A stretch of DNA of 35,751 bases from a virus, in IMG/VR virus record IMGVR_UViG_3300027749_000021, positions 1 through 35,751 of that record; one strand, written 5' to 3'. This document shows positions 8,305 to 17,482 of this stretch, one piece after another. The notes beneath the pieces are model-generated. The model saw only the letters and a list, made by a program, of their open reading frames with translations. It did not search any database and was not told the DNA's origin. The translations under genes were made by a program, and so were the position numbers. Positions within the stretch are counted from its first letter, which is position 1. The number at the start of each line of letters is the position of its first letter.

Positions 8305-8331
8305 AAAAAAGGGTGCTATTAAACACCCTTT
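8305..8331 (-). terminator. Rho-independent terminator after major capsid gene
   Basis: The stem AAAGGGTG (8308-8315) pairs with CACCCTTT (8324-8331) around an 8-base loop. A six-T run follows on the minus strand (8305-8310 read in reverse). It lies 13 bases after the capsid stop. The minus-strand loop, TTTAATAG, differs by one base from TTTAACAG in the next terminator (7714-7745). Confidence 0.85.
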
Positions 8332-8344
8332 CAGTTAATTAATT

Positions 8345-9541
8345 TTAAGCTAATTTGAAACTCACAACCTCATTAGGAAATGCTACTTGAACACCTAATT
8401 TGAACTCTGTAACAAAACGAACTTCATCAGCTTCTTTTGCATAAAATATTTCCCATTTATCTTCTTCACCCATTACATCACAACCCAAATACATATTGCT
8501 AATTCTCATTGCAAATAGTCTGTTTGTGCCATCTAATCCGTGAACTGCTGTAAGTGTATATTGAGTACCAGGGATTTTAATTTCTCCGCTTTTTTGTGCA
8601 TCATTTGTTGCTGTGTAAGCATAAAGATTTGCTTCAATTAATGAACCAATATATGCCTCATACACTTCCCATCCACAAAAAACAGTAATATCATCTTTAC
8701 CTTTTGTTTTTGCTGGTAATGCTTTCCAAATGCTTTTAACAATACCTCTTACATTGCTCTCGGTAATACCTGTTGCAACTAAAATAGGGTTTGCACTTCC
8801 TGAAGCAGTTTGAGCAGTTAAAGGGAAATTTTGATATGCAGCAGCCGTAATTGCAACTGCACCATTTGAAGCTAAAACAATTGTAGTATCATTTGTAATA
8901 CTTGCAACTGTTCCAATTAAAACACCAGCACTTGTATAAATTTTATCACCTACTGCAAACTCAGTTGTAAAATACGAACCTGAACCTGTAAATGTTGTTG
9001 AACTTGTAGTGCTTGTTGCTGTTCCACTTGCAACAAATGTATTAGCTACAGGCATTGTTTTAACAGCATCTAAAATTTTGTTTAATCCATCAAAACGTGC
9101 AAGATTTGCAGTACCACTTGCAGTGTCTCCTTGCCATAATGCAGTTTCTAATTGTTGAGCTATAACGCCAGCTTTTAAATTTGCATACACTTCTTCAAAT
9201 GGGATGCTATCAGGACGGCTTCCTGCTTGCATTTTCAATTGCAAATATTTACTTTCAAGAGTCTTAGGACAAAGACTTTCATTCACTTTTACTTTTCCTA
9301 TTGTTAAGGCTCTGCGAGTGAATGTAGTAGTTCCACTTGAACTGAAACCACAAGTACCTCCTGCTTGAAAAACTGCATCAGTATCAACAACGTTGATTTG
9401 CTCTGCACTTTTCACTTCGGTCATTACATTACCCTTACTTTGAATAAGGGATTGGGTTTTTGCATCAAACAAAGATTTTACAACCAAACTGTCTTGGTTA
9501 TCTTTGGTATAATTGGCTAATGCTGAAACATCAAAACTCAT
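8345..9541 (-). CDS. Major capsid protein with an inserted beta domain
   Basis: The protein has 398 residues and builds the head shell. The N-terminal half resembles capsid proteins of Bacteroidota long-tailed phages (GFSSSGTTTFTRRALTIGKV, KVNESLCPKTLESKYL, ETALWQGDT, RFDGLNKILDAV), expected to take the HK97 fold. Residues about 165-245 interrupt this with a Thr/Ser-rich stretch (TFTGSGSYFTTEFAVGDKIY, ITNDTTIVLAS). That pattern is typical of small surface beta domains found in phage proteins. The HK97-like core resumes near 260 (ESNVRGIVKSIWKALP). It follows the scaffold gene by 27 bases and is followed by its own terminator. Confidence 0.88.
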   Translation of the reverse strand: MSFDVSALANYTKDNQDSLVVKSLFDAKTQSLIQSKGNVMTEVKSAEQINVVDTDAVFQAGGTCGFSSSGTTTFTRRALTIGKVKVNESLCPKTLESKYLQLKMQAGSRPDSIPFEEVYANLKAGVIAQQLETALWQGDTASGTANLARFDGLNKILDAVKTMPVANTFVASGTATSTTSSTTFTGSGSYFTTEFAVGDKIYTSAGVLIGTVASITNDTTIVLASNGAVAITAAAYQNFPLTAQTASGSANPILVATGITESNVRGIVKSIWKALPAKTKGKDDITVFCGWEVYEAYIGSLIEANLYAYTATNDAQKSGEIKIPGTQYTLTAVHGLDGTNRLFAMRISNMYLGCDVMGEEDKWEIFYAKEADEVRFVTEFKLGVQVAFPNEVVSFKLA

Positions 9542-9568
9542 TTTATTTTAATTTAGATTGTTTAAAAA

Positions 9569-10120
9569 TTATTTTCTTAATTCCTTTACTGCTTTTGTAA
9601 TAGCTTCCATTCTTTCAGCTCTGCTTGCAGATTTATCACTTCTAAAAGATTGTGCTGGAGCTGCTGGAGCTGCTGTTGGTATTTTAGCAAGTTGTTCTAC
9701 AACACTTAATAATCCCTTAATTACTTCATCTTGCTTGCTAATTGTTTCTTGTGCAACTGCAAAAGATTGTTTATGTGCTGTAAAATCACTTTGCAATTTT
9801 TCAACAGCTCTCATATACTTTTGCATTTCTGCCTGTGGCTCTGATGCTTCTGCTGGTCCTGATTCAATTTCTGTAATTATTCCACCAACAGTAGTAATGT
9901 TTGTTCCATCACTCAATACATATTCTGCATCAGGAGCAGGTACACCACCAATTAAAACTTTTCCACCCACTTCCATTTTATCAACTGTAATAGCCGTTCC
10001 ATCTTGTAATGTAGCATCTACCATTTTAGCAGGTGCAGATGGAGCTACTGGTACTTCAGGAGTAGCTGGCATATCGTTAAACAACGCTTTAATTTTTAAT
10101 AATGTTTCTGTAACGTTCAT
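9569..10120 (-). CDS. Probable capsid scaffold protein
   Basis: The product is 183 residues. The N-terminal part is rich in Pro, Ala and Val. A small beta region follows (DGTAITVDKMEVGGKVLIGG, then EYVLSDGTNITTVGG). Residues about 95-150 form a helix or coiled coil (MRAVEKLQSDFTAHKQSF), ending in an Ala-rich linker and a basic tail (RAERMEAITKAVKELRK). A coiled coil with a basic end directly upstream of the capsid gene and after the protease gene fits a scaffold that guides head assembly and is then removed. No single motif proves it. Confidence 0.65.
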   Translation of the reverse strand: MNVTETLLKIKALFNDMPATPEVPVAPSAPAKMVDATLQDGTAITVDKMEVGGKVLIGGVPAPDAEYVLSDGTNITTVGGIITEIESGPAEASEPQAEMQKYMRAVEKLQSDFTAHKQSFAVAQETISKQDEVIKGLLSVVEQLAKIPTAAPAAPAQSFRSDKSASRAERMEAITKAVKELRK

Positions 10121-10137
10121 AATTTATATGTTTAAGA

Positions 10138-10731
10138 TTAAATATTTATGCCATTTATAATATTCTTTATTTTTTCAAATATCTCAATCTCACTTAGTGC
10201 TGTTTTTTTATAACTAAACAAACCCTCTACGCTAAACCCCTTAACCAATCCTTGCTTTATCATATCCCAAACTTTAGGATTATTTACTTTTGCACTAATA
10301 AACCAACTGCCATTTGCTGCATCCTCAAATCCATCCATTGGTTTTATACCTCTTGAACTATCTACAATAAAACTCTCAAACACACAAACACCATCAGCTT
10401 TCATTTCGGCATCGTGCATCAAATTAAAATTTTGATTAAAACCTTTAGCAAAAAATTTTTCTACTATTTGGAATATTGTAGGAGCATCAAACACAACATA
10501 ATACTCACCTAAATTTGCATCTCGTCTATATATAGGAACATCAGCCAACATTGCAGCACCACTTATAATATGCCTTTCCTCATCAATGGCAAACTGTAAT
10601 TTGTCTTTGAAAGTTAAAAAGTTTTTTTCTATTGCAGGCTTATCTACTAATGCAACATAATCCACCTGTAATTCACTATCAATAGTGGGGTCAATTTGTA
10701 ATTTATAAAGTGGCAGATTATTAAAGTCCAT
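10138..10731 (-). CDS. Prohead serine protease, XkdF-like
   Basis: The product is 197 residues. It has the pattern of the XkdF-type head maturation protease: DYVALVDKPAIEKNFLTF at the start, ISGAAMLADVPIYRR, YVVFDAPTIFQIVEKFF, NLMHD, GVCVFESFIVDSSRGI, NGSWFISAKVNNPKVW and VKGFSVEG. His106 (in NLMHD) and Ser167 (in GFSVEG) are the likely catalytic pair. The enzyme should cut the scaffold and capsid arms during maturation. It starts the head block, 26 bases after a copy of the late motif (10739-10765). Confidence 0.85.
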   Translation of the reverse strand: MDFNNLPLYKLQIDPTIDSELQVDYVALVDKPAIEKNFLTFKDKLQFAIDEERHIISGAAMLADVPIYRRDANLGEYYVVFDAPTIFQIVEKFFAKGFNQNFNLMHDAEMKADGVCVFESFIVDSSRGIKPMDGFEDAANGSWFISAKVNNPKVWDMIKQGLVKGFSVEGLFSYKKTALSEIEIFEKIKNIINGINI

Positions 10732-10738
10732 ACTCAGT

Positions 10739-10765
10739 ATGTATGGTATTGCTAATATTTGCCAT
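10739..10765 (-). promoter_or_regulatory. Late-block motif, copy 2 (TGGCAAA-N13-ATACAT)
   Basis: Minus-strand TGGCAAA (10764-10758) is followed by 13 bases and ATACAT (10744-10739). The protease start is 26 bases downstream of TGGCAAA. It shares TGGCAAATATTA with copy 1. It fills most of the 34-base gap between the tape measure and the head block. Confidence 0.5.
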
Positions 10766-12979
10766 TTATATTCTTGCTGCTCTTGTTATACGCTCTAAAC
10801 GCTCTTTATTGCTTGTTATATCACTGTCTAATACATACGTTTTACCAACTGCTGCATTACCAAATGCATTAATACTATTTTGATTTAATTGAGTTGTTTG
10901 TACTTTTGGTTGCACTGGTGCAGATGGTATAGATGCAGATGGAGAAGAACCACCACCACTTGCTTGACCAGGAACATCAACAGACAATATTTTTTGAACA
11001 TTCGCAATACCAGCAGCAACAGCAAGCCCAGCATTTATTGGGGCTAATACAGGACCAACAACAGGAATACCAACAGTAGCCTCATAAGCTTTTTGTGCAG
11101 ATGTGAATGTTGAAATAGTTGCCGATGCAGCAGACAATATTTTTCCTGCTACAGTAGCTTTTCCTAATAAATTACTTGCATTATCCAATGTTGAAGCAAT
11201 GCTATCAGCTGCATCAATCTTTGCTTTCATTTCAGCTTTTGCTAATTGTTTTCTTGCCTCAGTTTGTGCAGCAATATCTTCAGTATATTTCTGCTCAATA
11301 TCTGCTTTTTTTGCAGCAGTTAATCCAGCTTCACTTATCTCTCTCCTATATTGAGCTTTTATTAGTTCTGTTTTTTGGTCAAGTAGTTTTGCTTGTTGTG
11401 ATAAATTCTTTTTTGCTTGTGATAATTCAAAAGCAATTTTTTTAAAACTTAATGCTTCACTTGATTTTATATCTTCATCATCAAATTTTTTCTCTAATGC
11501 TTTTTTTGCAAGGCGTTGCTGTTCATCAATCTGCTTTTCTATTTGTGCAAGCTGGGCAGCATTGTCTTTATATTTCTCTTTTGCTTGTTTTAATTTAGCC
11601 TCATAAGATACTTCAAGTTGCACACGCTCTCTTTCTCTTGCATCAGTAATGCCAGCTAATCTTGTTTCAAGTGCAACTTGATTAAGTTCTAATTGGAATT
11701 GCTTTTCCTTTGCTTTAGACTCATCATCAAATTTCTTTTGTAATGATTCACGTTTTTGATTTGCTAAAACAAGTGCATTTGTATTTAATAAATCTGCTTG
11801 TTTTTGAGTTAGTTTCTTTTCTTCAACAGCAAGTCTATTTGCTCTTAGTTCATCTTGATAAGCATTCTCAATAACTTTAAATTCTTTTAGTTTAGCATCA
11901 GTTATTGCAGCAAGTTCAATCTCTTGTTTTTGCTTTAAATCTTTTAATTCAAACTCTCTTAGACTTTGTAAATCAGCTTTTCTTTTTTCGGCAGCAGCTT
12001 TTGCTTCTTCGGTTTCTTTTGCCTTTTCCTGCTTATCTAAATTTCTAATTACTTTATTTGTTCTAACTCCCTCAAGTGCATTTTCTTTTTCAGTATTATT
12101 TATTTCAATTTGCAATTCTGCAATTTCATCAGCGTGCTTTTTCTCCCCCTCTCTCTCCATTTTAAACTGCTCAATTTTTAAAGCAGCCTTTTCTTTAGTC
12201 CGTGCTAAATCTTCAGCAGCATTTTTCATTTGATCATCACGCAATTCTTTGGCTATTTTCTTGCGTTCAGCAATACTTACTGATTCATCGTTCAATTGCT
12301 CACGCAATAAAGCAAGCCTTTTTTCACGTTCACTTTTATCTACTTTATCTTCACGTTCAGCTTTCTTAATTTCTTGAAGCCTCTTAGTGATGGCAGCTGT
12401 TCTGTTATATACTTTTTCTATTTCATCACCAACGCCACTAACAGCAGCTTTGGCATCTGCAATTGCTCCTTTAAAATCGCCACTAAAGAATTTTATTACT
12501 GCATTGCCTAATGCGAAAACTCTATCAATAACAACCTGAACAGCTGCTTTAATTCCGCTAAATACTTGTTCAAATTTCTTTGCTCCAGCACTAGTAGATG
12601 TAAATGCTTCATAAAGGAATGTAAGCACTAAAACAATTCCTGTAAGTATTAAAATTAATGGGTTTGCTGCCAATGCTTTTAACTGTGTGCCAAAAGATAT
12701 TGCCCCACTTTCTGCTGTTTTTAATCCTGGTACTAAACCTTGGATTTTATCTTTTAATATCCCAAACCCTGTATTACTATCCTTGTTTGTATTATTCAAC
12801 TCGTTTTGTGCAGCAGTCAATTTTTTATATGCTGCAACTTGCTCATCACTACCAGCTTTTGCTTGCTTAAATTCAGTAGATAGGTTTTTAATATTATCTT
12901 TGAGTAATAGTGTTTGTTTAATTGCTGCATCACTATCAACTGTAATCTTGGCTCCTATATTTACATTTGTTTCTGCCAT
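10766..12979 (-). CDS. Tail tape measure protein
   Basis: The protein has 737 residues. A long coiled-coil body (about 190-600) is rich in Lys, Glu, Ala and Gln. A hydrophobic stretch at 105-126 (ANPLILILTGIVLVLTFLYE) may help DNA cross the membrane. Near the C terminus is a Gly/Ala-rich hydrophobic region (TVGIPVVGPVLAPINAGLAV), followed by a Ser/Pro linker. These are standard marks of tape measure proteins, which fix tail length and are ejected with DNA. At roughly 1.5 angstrom per residue the tail would be near 110 nm, which is an inference. It comes after the baseplate genes, not before them as in most phages. Confidence 0.85.
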   Translation of the reverse strand: MAETNVNIGAKITVDSDAAIKQTLLLKDNIKNLSTEFKQAKAGSDEQVAAYKKLTAAQNELNNTNKDSNTGFGILKDKIQGLVPGLKTAESGAISFGTQLKALAANPLILILTGIVLVLTFLYEAFTSTSAGAKKFEQVFSGIKAAVQVVIDRVFALGNAVIKFFSGDFKGAIADAKAAVSGVGDEIEKVYNRTAAITKRLQEIKKAEREDKVDKSEREKRLALLREQLNDESVSIAERKKIAKELRDDQMKNAAEDLARTKEKAALKIEQFKMEREGEKKHADEIAELQIEINNTEKENALEGVRTNKVIRNLDKQEKAKETEEAKAAAEKRKADLQSLREFELKDLKQKQEIELAAITDAKLKEFKVIENAYQDELRANRLAVEEKKLTQKQADLLNTNALVLANQKRESLQKKFDDESKAKEKQFQLELNQVALETRLAGITDARERERVQLEVSYEAKLKQAKEKYKDNAAQLAQIEKQIDEQQRLAKKALEKKFDDEDIKSSEALSFKKIAFELSQAKKNLSQQAKLLDQKTELIKAQYRREISEAGLTAAKKADIEQKYTEDIAAQTEARKQLAKAEMKAKIDAADSIASTLDNASNLLGKATVAGKILSAASATISTFTSAQKAYEATVGIPVVGPVLAPINAGLAVAAGIANVQKILSVDVPGQASGGGSSPSASIPSAPVQPKVQTTQLNQNSINAFGNAAVGKTYVLDSDITSNKERLERITRAARI

Positions 12980-12981
12980 AA

Positions 12982-15363
12982 CTAATAATTTGTGTTAATC
13001 ACTTTTAATAAAATTGCCTTACAAGTATCTTCATTGGTTACATTGTAATCCTCAATCTTGTTAAGCCTAAATAGAGAACCATTTATATTAATAAACTTGC
13101 TAAAATCTAAGTTGAAAATATCTTTTGTGTTTAATCTAACAGTAACAGTAAGCATCTTGCTATCCTTATCTACTATTTCTGCCATATATGGACTCCAATA
13201 AACATTGAATTGATTAACATTTAAAGCTCCTGCTGTTAATACAAAAAACAATTCTTTAGGAGTTCCAAAGTTCAAATCATTTGTAGGTACATCAGGATCA
13301 TCAAAATGACCTGCATATGGATAATCTGTATATGAACCTAAAACTGTTGTTCCATTAGAATCAAGTATATCCCAACTTGTTACTCCTGTTACTTTCTTTG
13401 CTTGTAATATTCTAATATTGCTATCCGTGGTTTCTTCTACTGGAGATGCATCTGAACCAGTTCTTTTAAAAATACTACTATATATTTTTTCTTCTCCTTG
13501 ATAACCTATTAGGGGTGTGGGACTAAATATTAATTCAATCTTTTTTGTTTCATTTGCGAACTCAAATTGACTATCATATATATATGAACCATAAGTTTGG
13601 AAATATCTTTTTTCATACAAGTCATTCCAGAAATCACTGTCTTTTTTAAAATTAAATTCGTAATAACGAGCATTCAATTCACTCATTGGAGTTATTTTAA
13701 TTGACTTGCTTATATCTAATTTTTGGGTCCAATCAATTGCATTCAAATAACTAGTATCAAAAAAATCTACATATGGTTTTATAATAACGTGATTGTCTTT
13801 AAATCTATCCTCATAAACATATAAATTAAACAGTTTTAATATACTGCTAATAAAGTTTTTTTGCAATATATTTTGAGGAAGTATATCATTTGCTTTTACA
13901 TTTTGTCCTAAAACTACTGATGCATATATCTGTCCTGTTCCGCTTAATGTTAAACTTTGAGAATTGATAGTGAAATAACATCCAGCACTTGCACCACCAA
14001 TTTGACCATAAACGGCAACAACATCGCTTGGATTAATAGTAATACTTGTAAGTACAATTGTTCCGCTAATTATTCCTGTAGTAGTTGCTGTAATAATTGA
14101 AGCTGTTATAGGCACTCCATTTATTGCTACATAAAATCTAACACCATATGGTGAACCACCTAAAGTTGATACATTGATATTATATGCCCAAGTAAATGTT
14201 CCAGTTATTGCAGATGTTCCTCCATAAGTAAATAAAGCATTTGGAATGGTTCCATAAGAACTTGCAGCAAATGAACCAAGTAGTGTTAGTGTGTTGAATC
14301 TTATTGCTGATATAGGGTGTCTTGTTCCACCTGCTCCACCTACTATTTCTAAATGATAAGTTAATCCACCTGTATCACTAACATTTAATTGATAAGCACT
14401 TTTAACTGCTAATTCTTTAAATGTATGAGGGATGATTAGCTTTTTAAATCTTGTAGTATTAAACAAATCGCAATCATATGTATATCCACTTAATGCAAAT
14501 ATTTTGTCTATAAATTCTTTAACAAAGAATGCAGGTCTAAATGTTCCATATTTCCAACTATGTTTTCCTGCAACTGTATGGCTTGAATTACGACCATATG
14601 TTCCATAATCAATTAATGGATAATAGTAACCATATTTATATTTGTCTTTAGCTGTAATTACACCACTACAGTTTTCCCCATAAAAAGTAATGTTATTAAA
14701 TAGTATTGTTGTTTCACCACTTCCACTATCATAACTACTACTACTAACGACATAAGTTCCATTATTATGTGGGGTCCCAGTAATTACAATTACATCATTT
14801 AATTTTAATATTGAGAAATCATATGAGTAAACAATGATAACGTTATTCAAAAATGTCAATTCTCCTACTCCAGCTGTGTGAACTATGTCTTGTAAAATAT
14901 CTTTGCTATTAACAATATTGGCAAGATTGTATGTGTGGTCAAATTCGCTAAAATCCAAATCTTCTAATTTCAAGTTTCCCATTTTTGCGACCATACCACC
15001 TAATTCACCAAAAACACAAACCTCATATTCTACTATTCCATTATTAATAATTATTTCAAGCAATCTCAATGTACCTTTAAATATCTGTATGTTGTCTTGT
15101 AAGATGATAGCCTTTGCACCCCTTGCTGCATTAAAATCATATTTTACATTTGGGTTAGCTGGGTCTGCATTATTAGCTATATTGAAATCGAATATTGAAC
15201 CAAATAAAATATTATTATTAGCAGTACCAGGCATTACAATAGTTTTGCTAAAAGTTGTATTTCTTGCAGCAAAATCCTTGATGTCATCGATAGTAAAAGT
15301 TAGCATTGTTGATATGCTATCTACAATATCTGCTCTGTAATTTTCAATATACAACTCTATCAT
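12982..15363 (-). CDS. Tail hub or baseplate protein (tail-associated)
   Basis: The protein has 793 residues. The start (MIELYIENYRADIVDSISTM, then TTFSKTIVMPGTANNNILFG and GSIFDFNIA) matches a large family in Bacteroidota phages taken to be tail hub or tail-tip proteins. A Gly/Ser/Thr-rich beta region at about 330-490 looks like an inserted lectin or jelly-roll type domain that could touch the host surface. The C-terminal part returns to the hub-like pattern (KDIFNLDFSKFININGSLFR). It is coupled by TAATG to the gene before it and is 2 bases from the tape measure gene. Confidence 0.65.
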   Translation of the reverse strand: MIELYIENYRADIVDSISTMLTFTIDDIKDFAARNTTFSKTIVMPGTANNNILFGSIFDFNIANNADPANPNVKYDFNAARGAKAIILQDNIQIFKGTLRLLEIIINNGIVEYEVCVFGELGGMVAKMGNLKLEDLDFSEFDHTYNLANIVNSKDILQDIVHTAGVGELTFLNNVIIVYSYDFSILKLNDVIVITGTPHNNGTYVVSSSSYDSGSGETTILFNNITFYGENCSGVITAKDKYKYGYYYPLIDYGTYGRNSSHTVAGKHSWKYGTFRPAFFVKEFIDKIFALSGYTYDCDLFNTTRFKKLIIPHTFKELAVKSAYQLNVSDTGGLTYHLEIVGGAGGTRHPISAIRFNTLTLLGSFAASSYGTIPNALFTYGGTSAITGTFTWAYNINVSTLGGSPYGVRFYVAINGVPITASIITATTTGIISGTIVLTSITINPSDVVAVYGQIGGASAGCYFTINSQSLTLSGTGQIYASVVLGQNVKANDILPQNILQKNFISSILKLFNLYVYEDRFKDNHVIIKPYVDFFDTSYLNAIDWTQKLDISKSIKITPMSELNARYYEFNFKKDSDFWNDLYEKRYFQTYGSYIYDSQFEFANETKKIELIFSPTPLIGYQGEEKIYSSIFKRTGSDASPVEETTDSNIRILQAKKVTGVTSWDILDSNGTTVLGSYTDYPYAGHFDDPDVPTNDLNFGTPKELFFVLTAGALNVNQFNVYWSPYMAEIVDKDSKMLTVTVRLNTKDIFNLDFSKFININGSLFRLNKIEDYNVTNEDTCKAILLKVINTNY

Positions 15364-16541
15364 TATCTGTATTGTGTGTTTAACTTAGGAGAAAATTCAA
15401 ACTCAATAGAAAGATTAGAAACTTTATTGCTATTGCTTAAATAATTATTTACTTCATAATCTGTTGTAGTTATTGTAATTGGCACTAAATACCCTGCATC
15501 ATCAAAATAAATAATTGGAGATAGTATTAAATCTTTCAACCATATATGTTCTTCATCTGTTAAGTTTTCGGTATTTATTTTTATCTTTTCAGCATAGCTT
15601 ACTGCAAATGTTGTTGCCCCATCATACATTACATTATTTGAATTGCATAAAGACATCATACCACTGCTATCAATTCTATATTGTTGTTGTTGGTATTGCT
15701 TACGCTCAAATGTTAAACTTTTTCTCGAAACCTTTCTAAAATCAAAACTTTCAAAACCTCCATATTGGTTCATAAAATGCAAGCAGTAAGGAGTATATTT
15801 AGCTTCACAAACTACATTCATCCTATATACATAACCATTAATTGAAATAGTGTAATAATAAACACTGCTATTAATTTGATATGTAAAAAATGAATTGCAT
15901 CCAATAGGCGAAATATCTAAAATCAATAATTTGTTTGCAGGTATTGTTAAACTCTTTGTTTCTGTAGTTATTAATGTATTGGATGAATTATATGAATTAA
16001 TAATTATTGATGTTGTTGTTGATGATGAATTGTTGAAATAATTAATAAAACTTCTATAACCACCAAACAAAACACTATTAATATAAGGTCTATTCGTTAA
16101 TACTTTGGATGTTGAATTTAATATTGTTTCAGAAGATGTTAGCCTGCCATTATAATGATTGTAGTAAGCAACTTCACTTGAATCTGTATGTGCAGTATAT
16201 TCTACCCCTCCATATTCTTCTCTAAATTTACATTGAACTTTTAAGAACCATTCATTTTCACCAAATGATTGTGCTAAAAACATATTATTTACAGGGGAAA
16301 ATTCAAAGGATATATAGTTTCTTACACTTCGTGAAATATTAAATATTCCCCTACTATTTGCAGGATTTGGAAATGTTTTTAATACAGCAATTTTAACACC
16401 ACCAACATAAATATCACAAATGTATTTATAGTTTGGATATGTTACAGGGTCAGTTGCTTTAACACTTTCATAAGCTGTGTAAATTAAATCTCCATTTAAA
16501 CTACTATAAGCTGCTGGAGTATCATTTATTGTCATTGCCAT
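15363..16541 (-). CDS. Probable distal tail or baseplate protein
   Basis: The product is 392 residues and mainly beta. It opens with a domain like those in other Bacteroidota phage tail genes (YKYICDIYVGGVKIAVLKTF, then RGIFNISRSVRNYISFEF). A Ser/Thr/Tyr-rich middle follows (IIINSYNSSNTLITTETKSL), and it ends with DEEHIWLKDLILSPIIYFDD and an EFEFSPKLN tail. The gene lies between tail completion genes and the hub protein. A second possible start is Met3, at 16535. It overlaps the upstream gene by 20 bases. The role is inferred from position and family memory. Confidence 0.55.
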   Translation of the reverse strand: MAMTINDTPAAYSSLNGDLIYTAYESVKATDPVTYPNYKYICDIYVGGVKIAVLKTFPNPANSRGIFNISRSVRNYISFEFSPVNNMFLAQSFGENEWFLKVQCKFREEYGGVEYTAHTDSSEVAYYNHYNGRLTSSETILNSTSKVLTNRPYINSVLFGGYRSFINYFNNSSSTTTSIIINSYNSSNTLITTETKSLTIPANKLLILDISPIGCNSFFTYQINSSVYYYTISINGYVYRMNVVCEAKYTPYCLHFMNQYGGFESFDFRKVSRKSLTFERKQYQQQQYRIDSSGMMSLCNSNNVMYDGATTFAVSYAEKIKINTENLTDEEHIWLKDLILSPIIYFDDAGYLVPITITTTDYEVNNYLSNSNKVSNLSIEFEFSPKLNTQYR

Positions 16542-16824
16542 ATAATTTCATTGCTTTATCCATCACGTTATTATAATAAGTTTCTACACCCTCTATTCCT
16601 TTATTTTTATATGCATCTTTTAACTGTTGATGATGTTCAACAGCTCTCAATGCTGGCATTGGATATTCATAAACTTTATCCTTTTCAAACTTTCCAAATT
16701 TTTCCTTTAGTGGTGTTAGGTTTAATTCCCATCCATAAAACTTTTCAGGGTAAGTGGTCCACTCAAAAATTAATGGTAAACTTTTGGCTACTTCTTCTAA
16801 CCTTGATGAAATATGTTTTTTCAT
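16522..16824 (-). CDS. Small tail-region protein, function unknown
   Basis: The product is 100 residues, charged, with aromatic clusters (FEWTTYPEKFYGWELN) and helical parts (ALRAVEHHQQLKDAYKNK). There is no signal or membrane segment. It lies one base after the gp10-like gene and overlaps the next gene by 20 bases, so it is part of the tail operon. I do not recognise a family. Confidence 0.6.
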   Translation of the reverse strand: MKKHISSRLEEVAKSLPLIFEWTTYPEKFYGWELNLTPLKEKFGKFEKDKVYEYPMPALRAVEHHQQLKDAYKNKGIEGVETYYNNVMDKAMKLYGNDNK

Positions 16825-16825
16825 A

Positions 16826-17482
16826 TTAGTTGCTTAAATAATTTACAATATCTATTTTTAATGATTTACTTAATTTATCAAGTGCTAAATCTTTTACTTG
16901 CGTTTCTGCATCAGTCCAAAAATGTGTAGCTTTCAATCCTTTTTTTCTTACACTTCGTGAAATAGCTATTGCAGTTGAAAGTGAAGCATCTGTTATTCTT
17001 GATTGTTTATGTTCTCTTTTGCTTATTTGATGTCCGCTTTTCTTGCTTGTGTTTCTGCTTTGCAAGTGTTGTTGTATAACCCATTTACGAATAGCATCAA
17101 CCATTTTACTTTCTTTCTTCCCACTTTTACCTGAGTAGTTTTGAAACTTATATGGGCTACCTTGAGAATTTTGCCAACCATTTACACCTTTATCAATGAA
17201 CTTATAATAATCTGCAACATTTATTTCAAGCGTATATAAAGAACCCAACACTTTTATTTCAAGTGGTTTTATACTATCTCCTAAAAACCCACTTGCAACC
17301 CTATCTGAATTATTTAAGTTCTCATTTGCTTTTTTAACAAATTCGGCACCTATGTATGTAAGTGCATCCACAATATTGTCAAGTTTGAGTACAGGTATTT
17401 TATTTTGAGCATTATAGATTAGTAAATCCAAAAACCCACCATCACCTGTAACTGATGATTGACCCTCGCTAATTGTTGGCAT
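16826..17482 (-). CDS. Tail completion protein, HK97 gp10-like
   Basis: The product is 218 residues. The central part has the pattern of gp10-like minor tail or head-tail joining proteins: a helix with AEFVKKANENLNNSDRVASG, a strand block SLYTLEINVADYYKFIDKGV, a Gly/Ser loop, and MVDAIRKWVIQQHL. The C-terminal half is basic (KKSGHQISKREHKQ). Such proteins close the tail end that joins the head. It overlaps the gene before it by 14 bases. Confidence 0.6.
   Translation of the reverse strand: MPTISEGQSSVTGDGGFLDLLIYNAQNKIPVLKLDNIVDALTYIGAEFVKKANENLNNSDRVASGFLGDSIKPLEIKVLGSLYTLEINVADYYKFIDKGVNGWQNSQGSPYKFQNYSGKSGKKESKMVDAIRKWVIQQHLQSRNTSKKSGHQISKREHKQSRITDASLSTAIAISRSVRKKGLKATHFWTDAETQVKDLALDKLSKSLKIDIVNYLSN

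Noticed and set aside
9558-10160. Long open frame on the plus strand opposite the scaffold gene
   Set aside because: It is antisense to a well-supported gene, has low-complexity composition and no start context. Ala-rich coding strands often leave open opposite frames.
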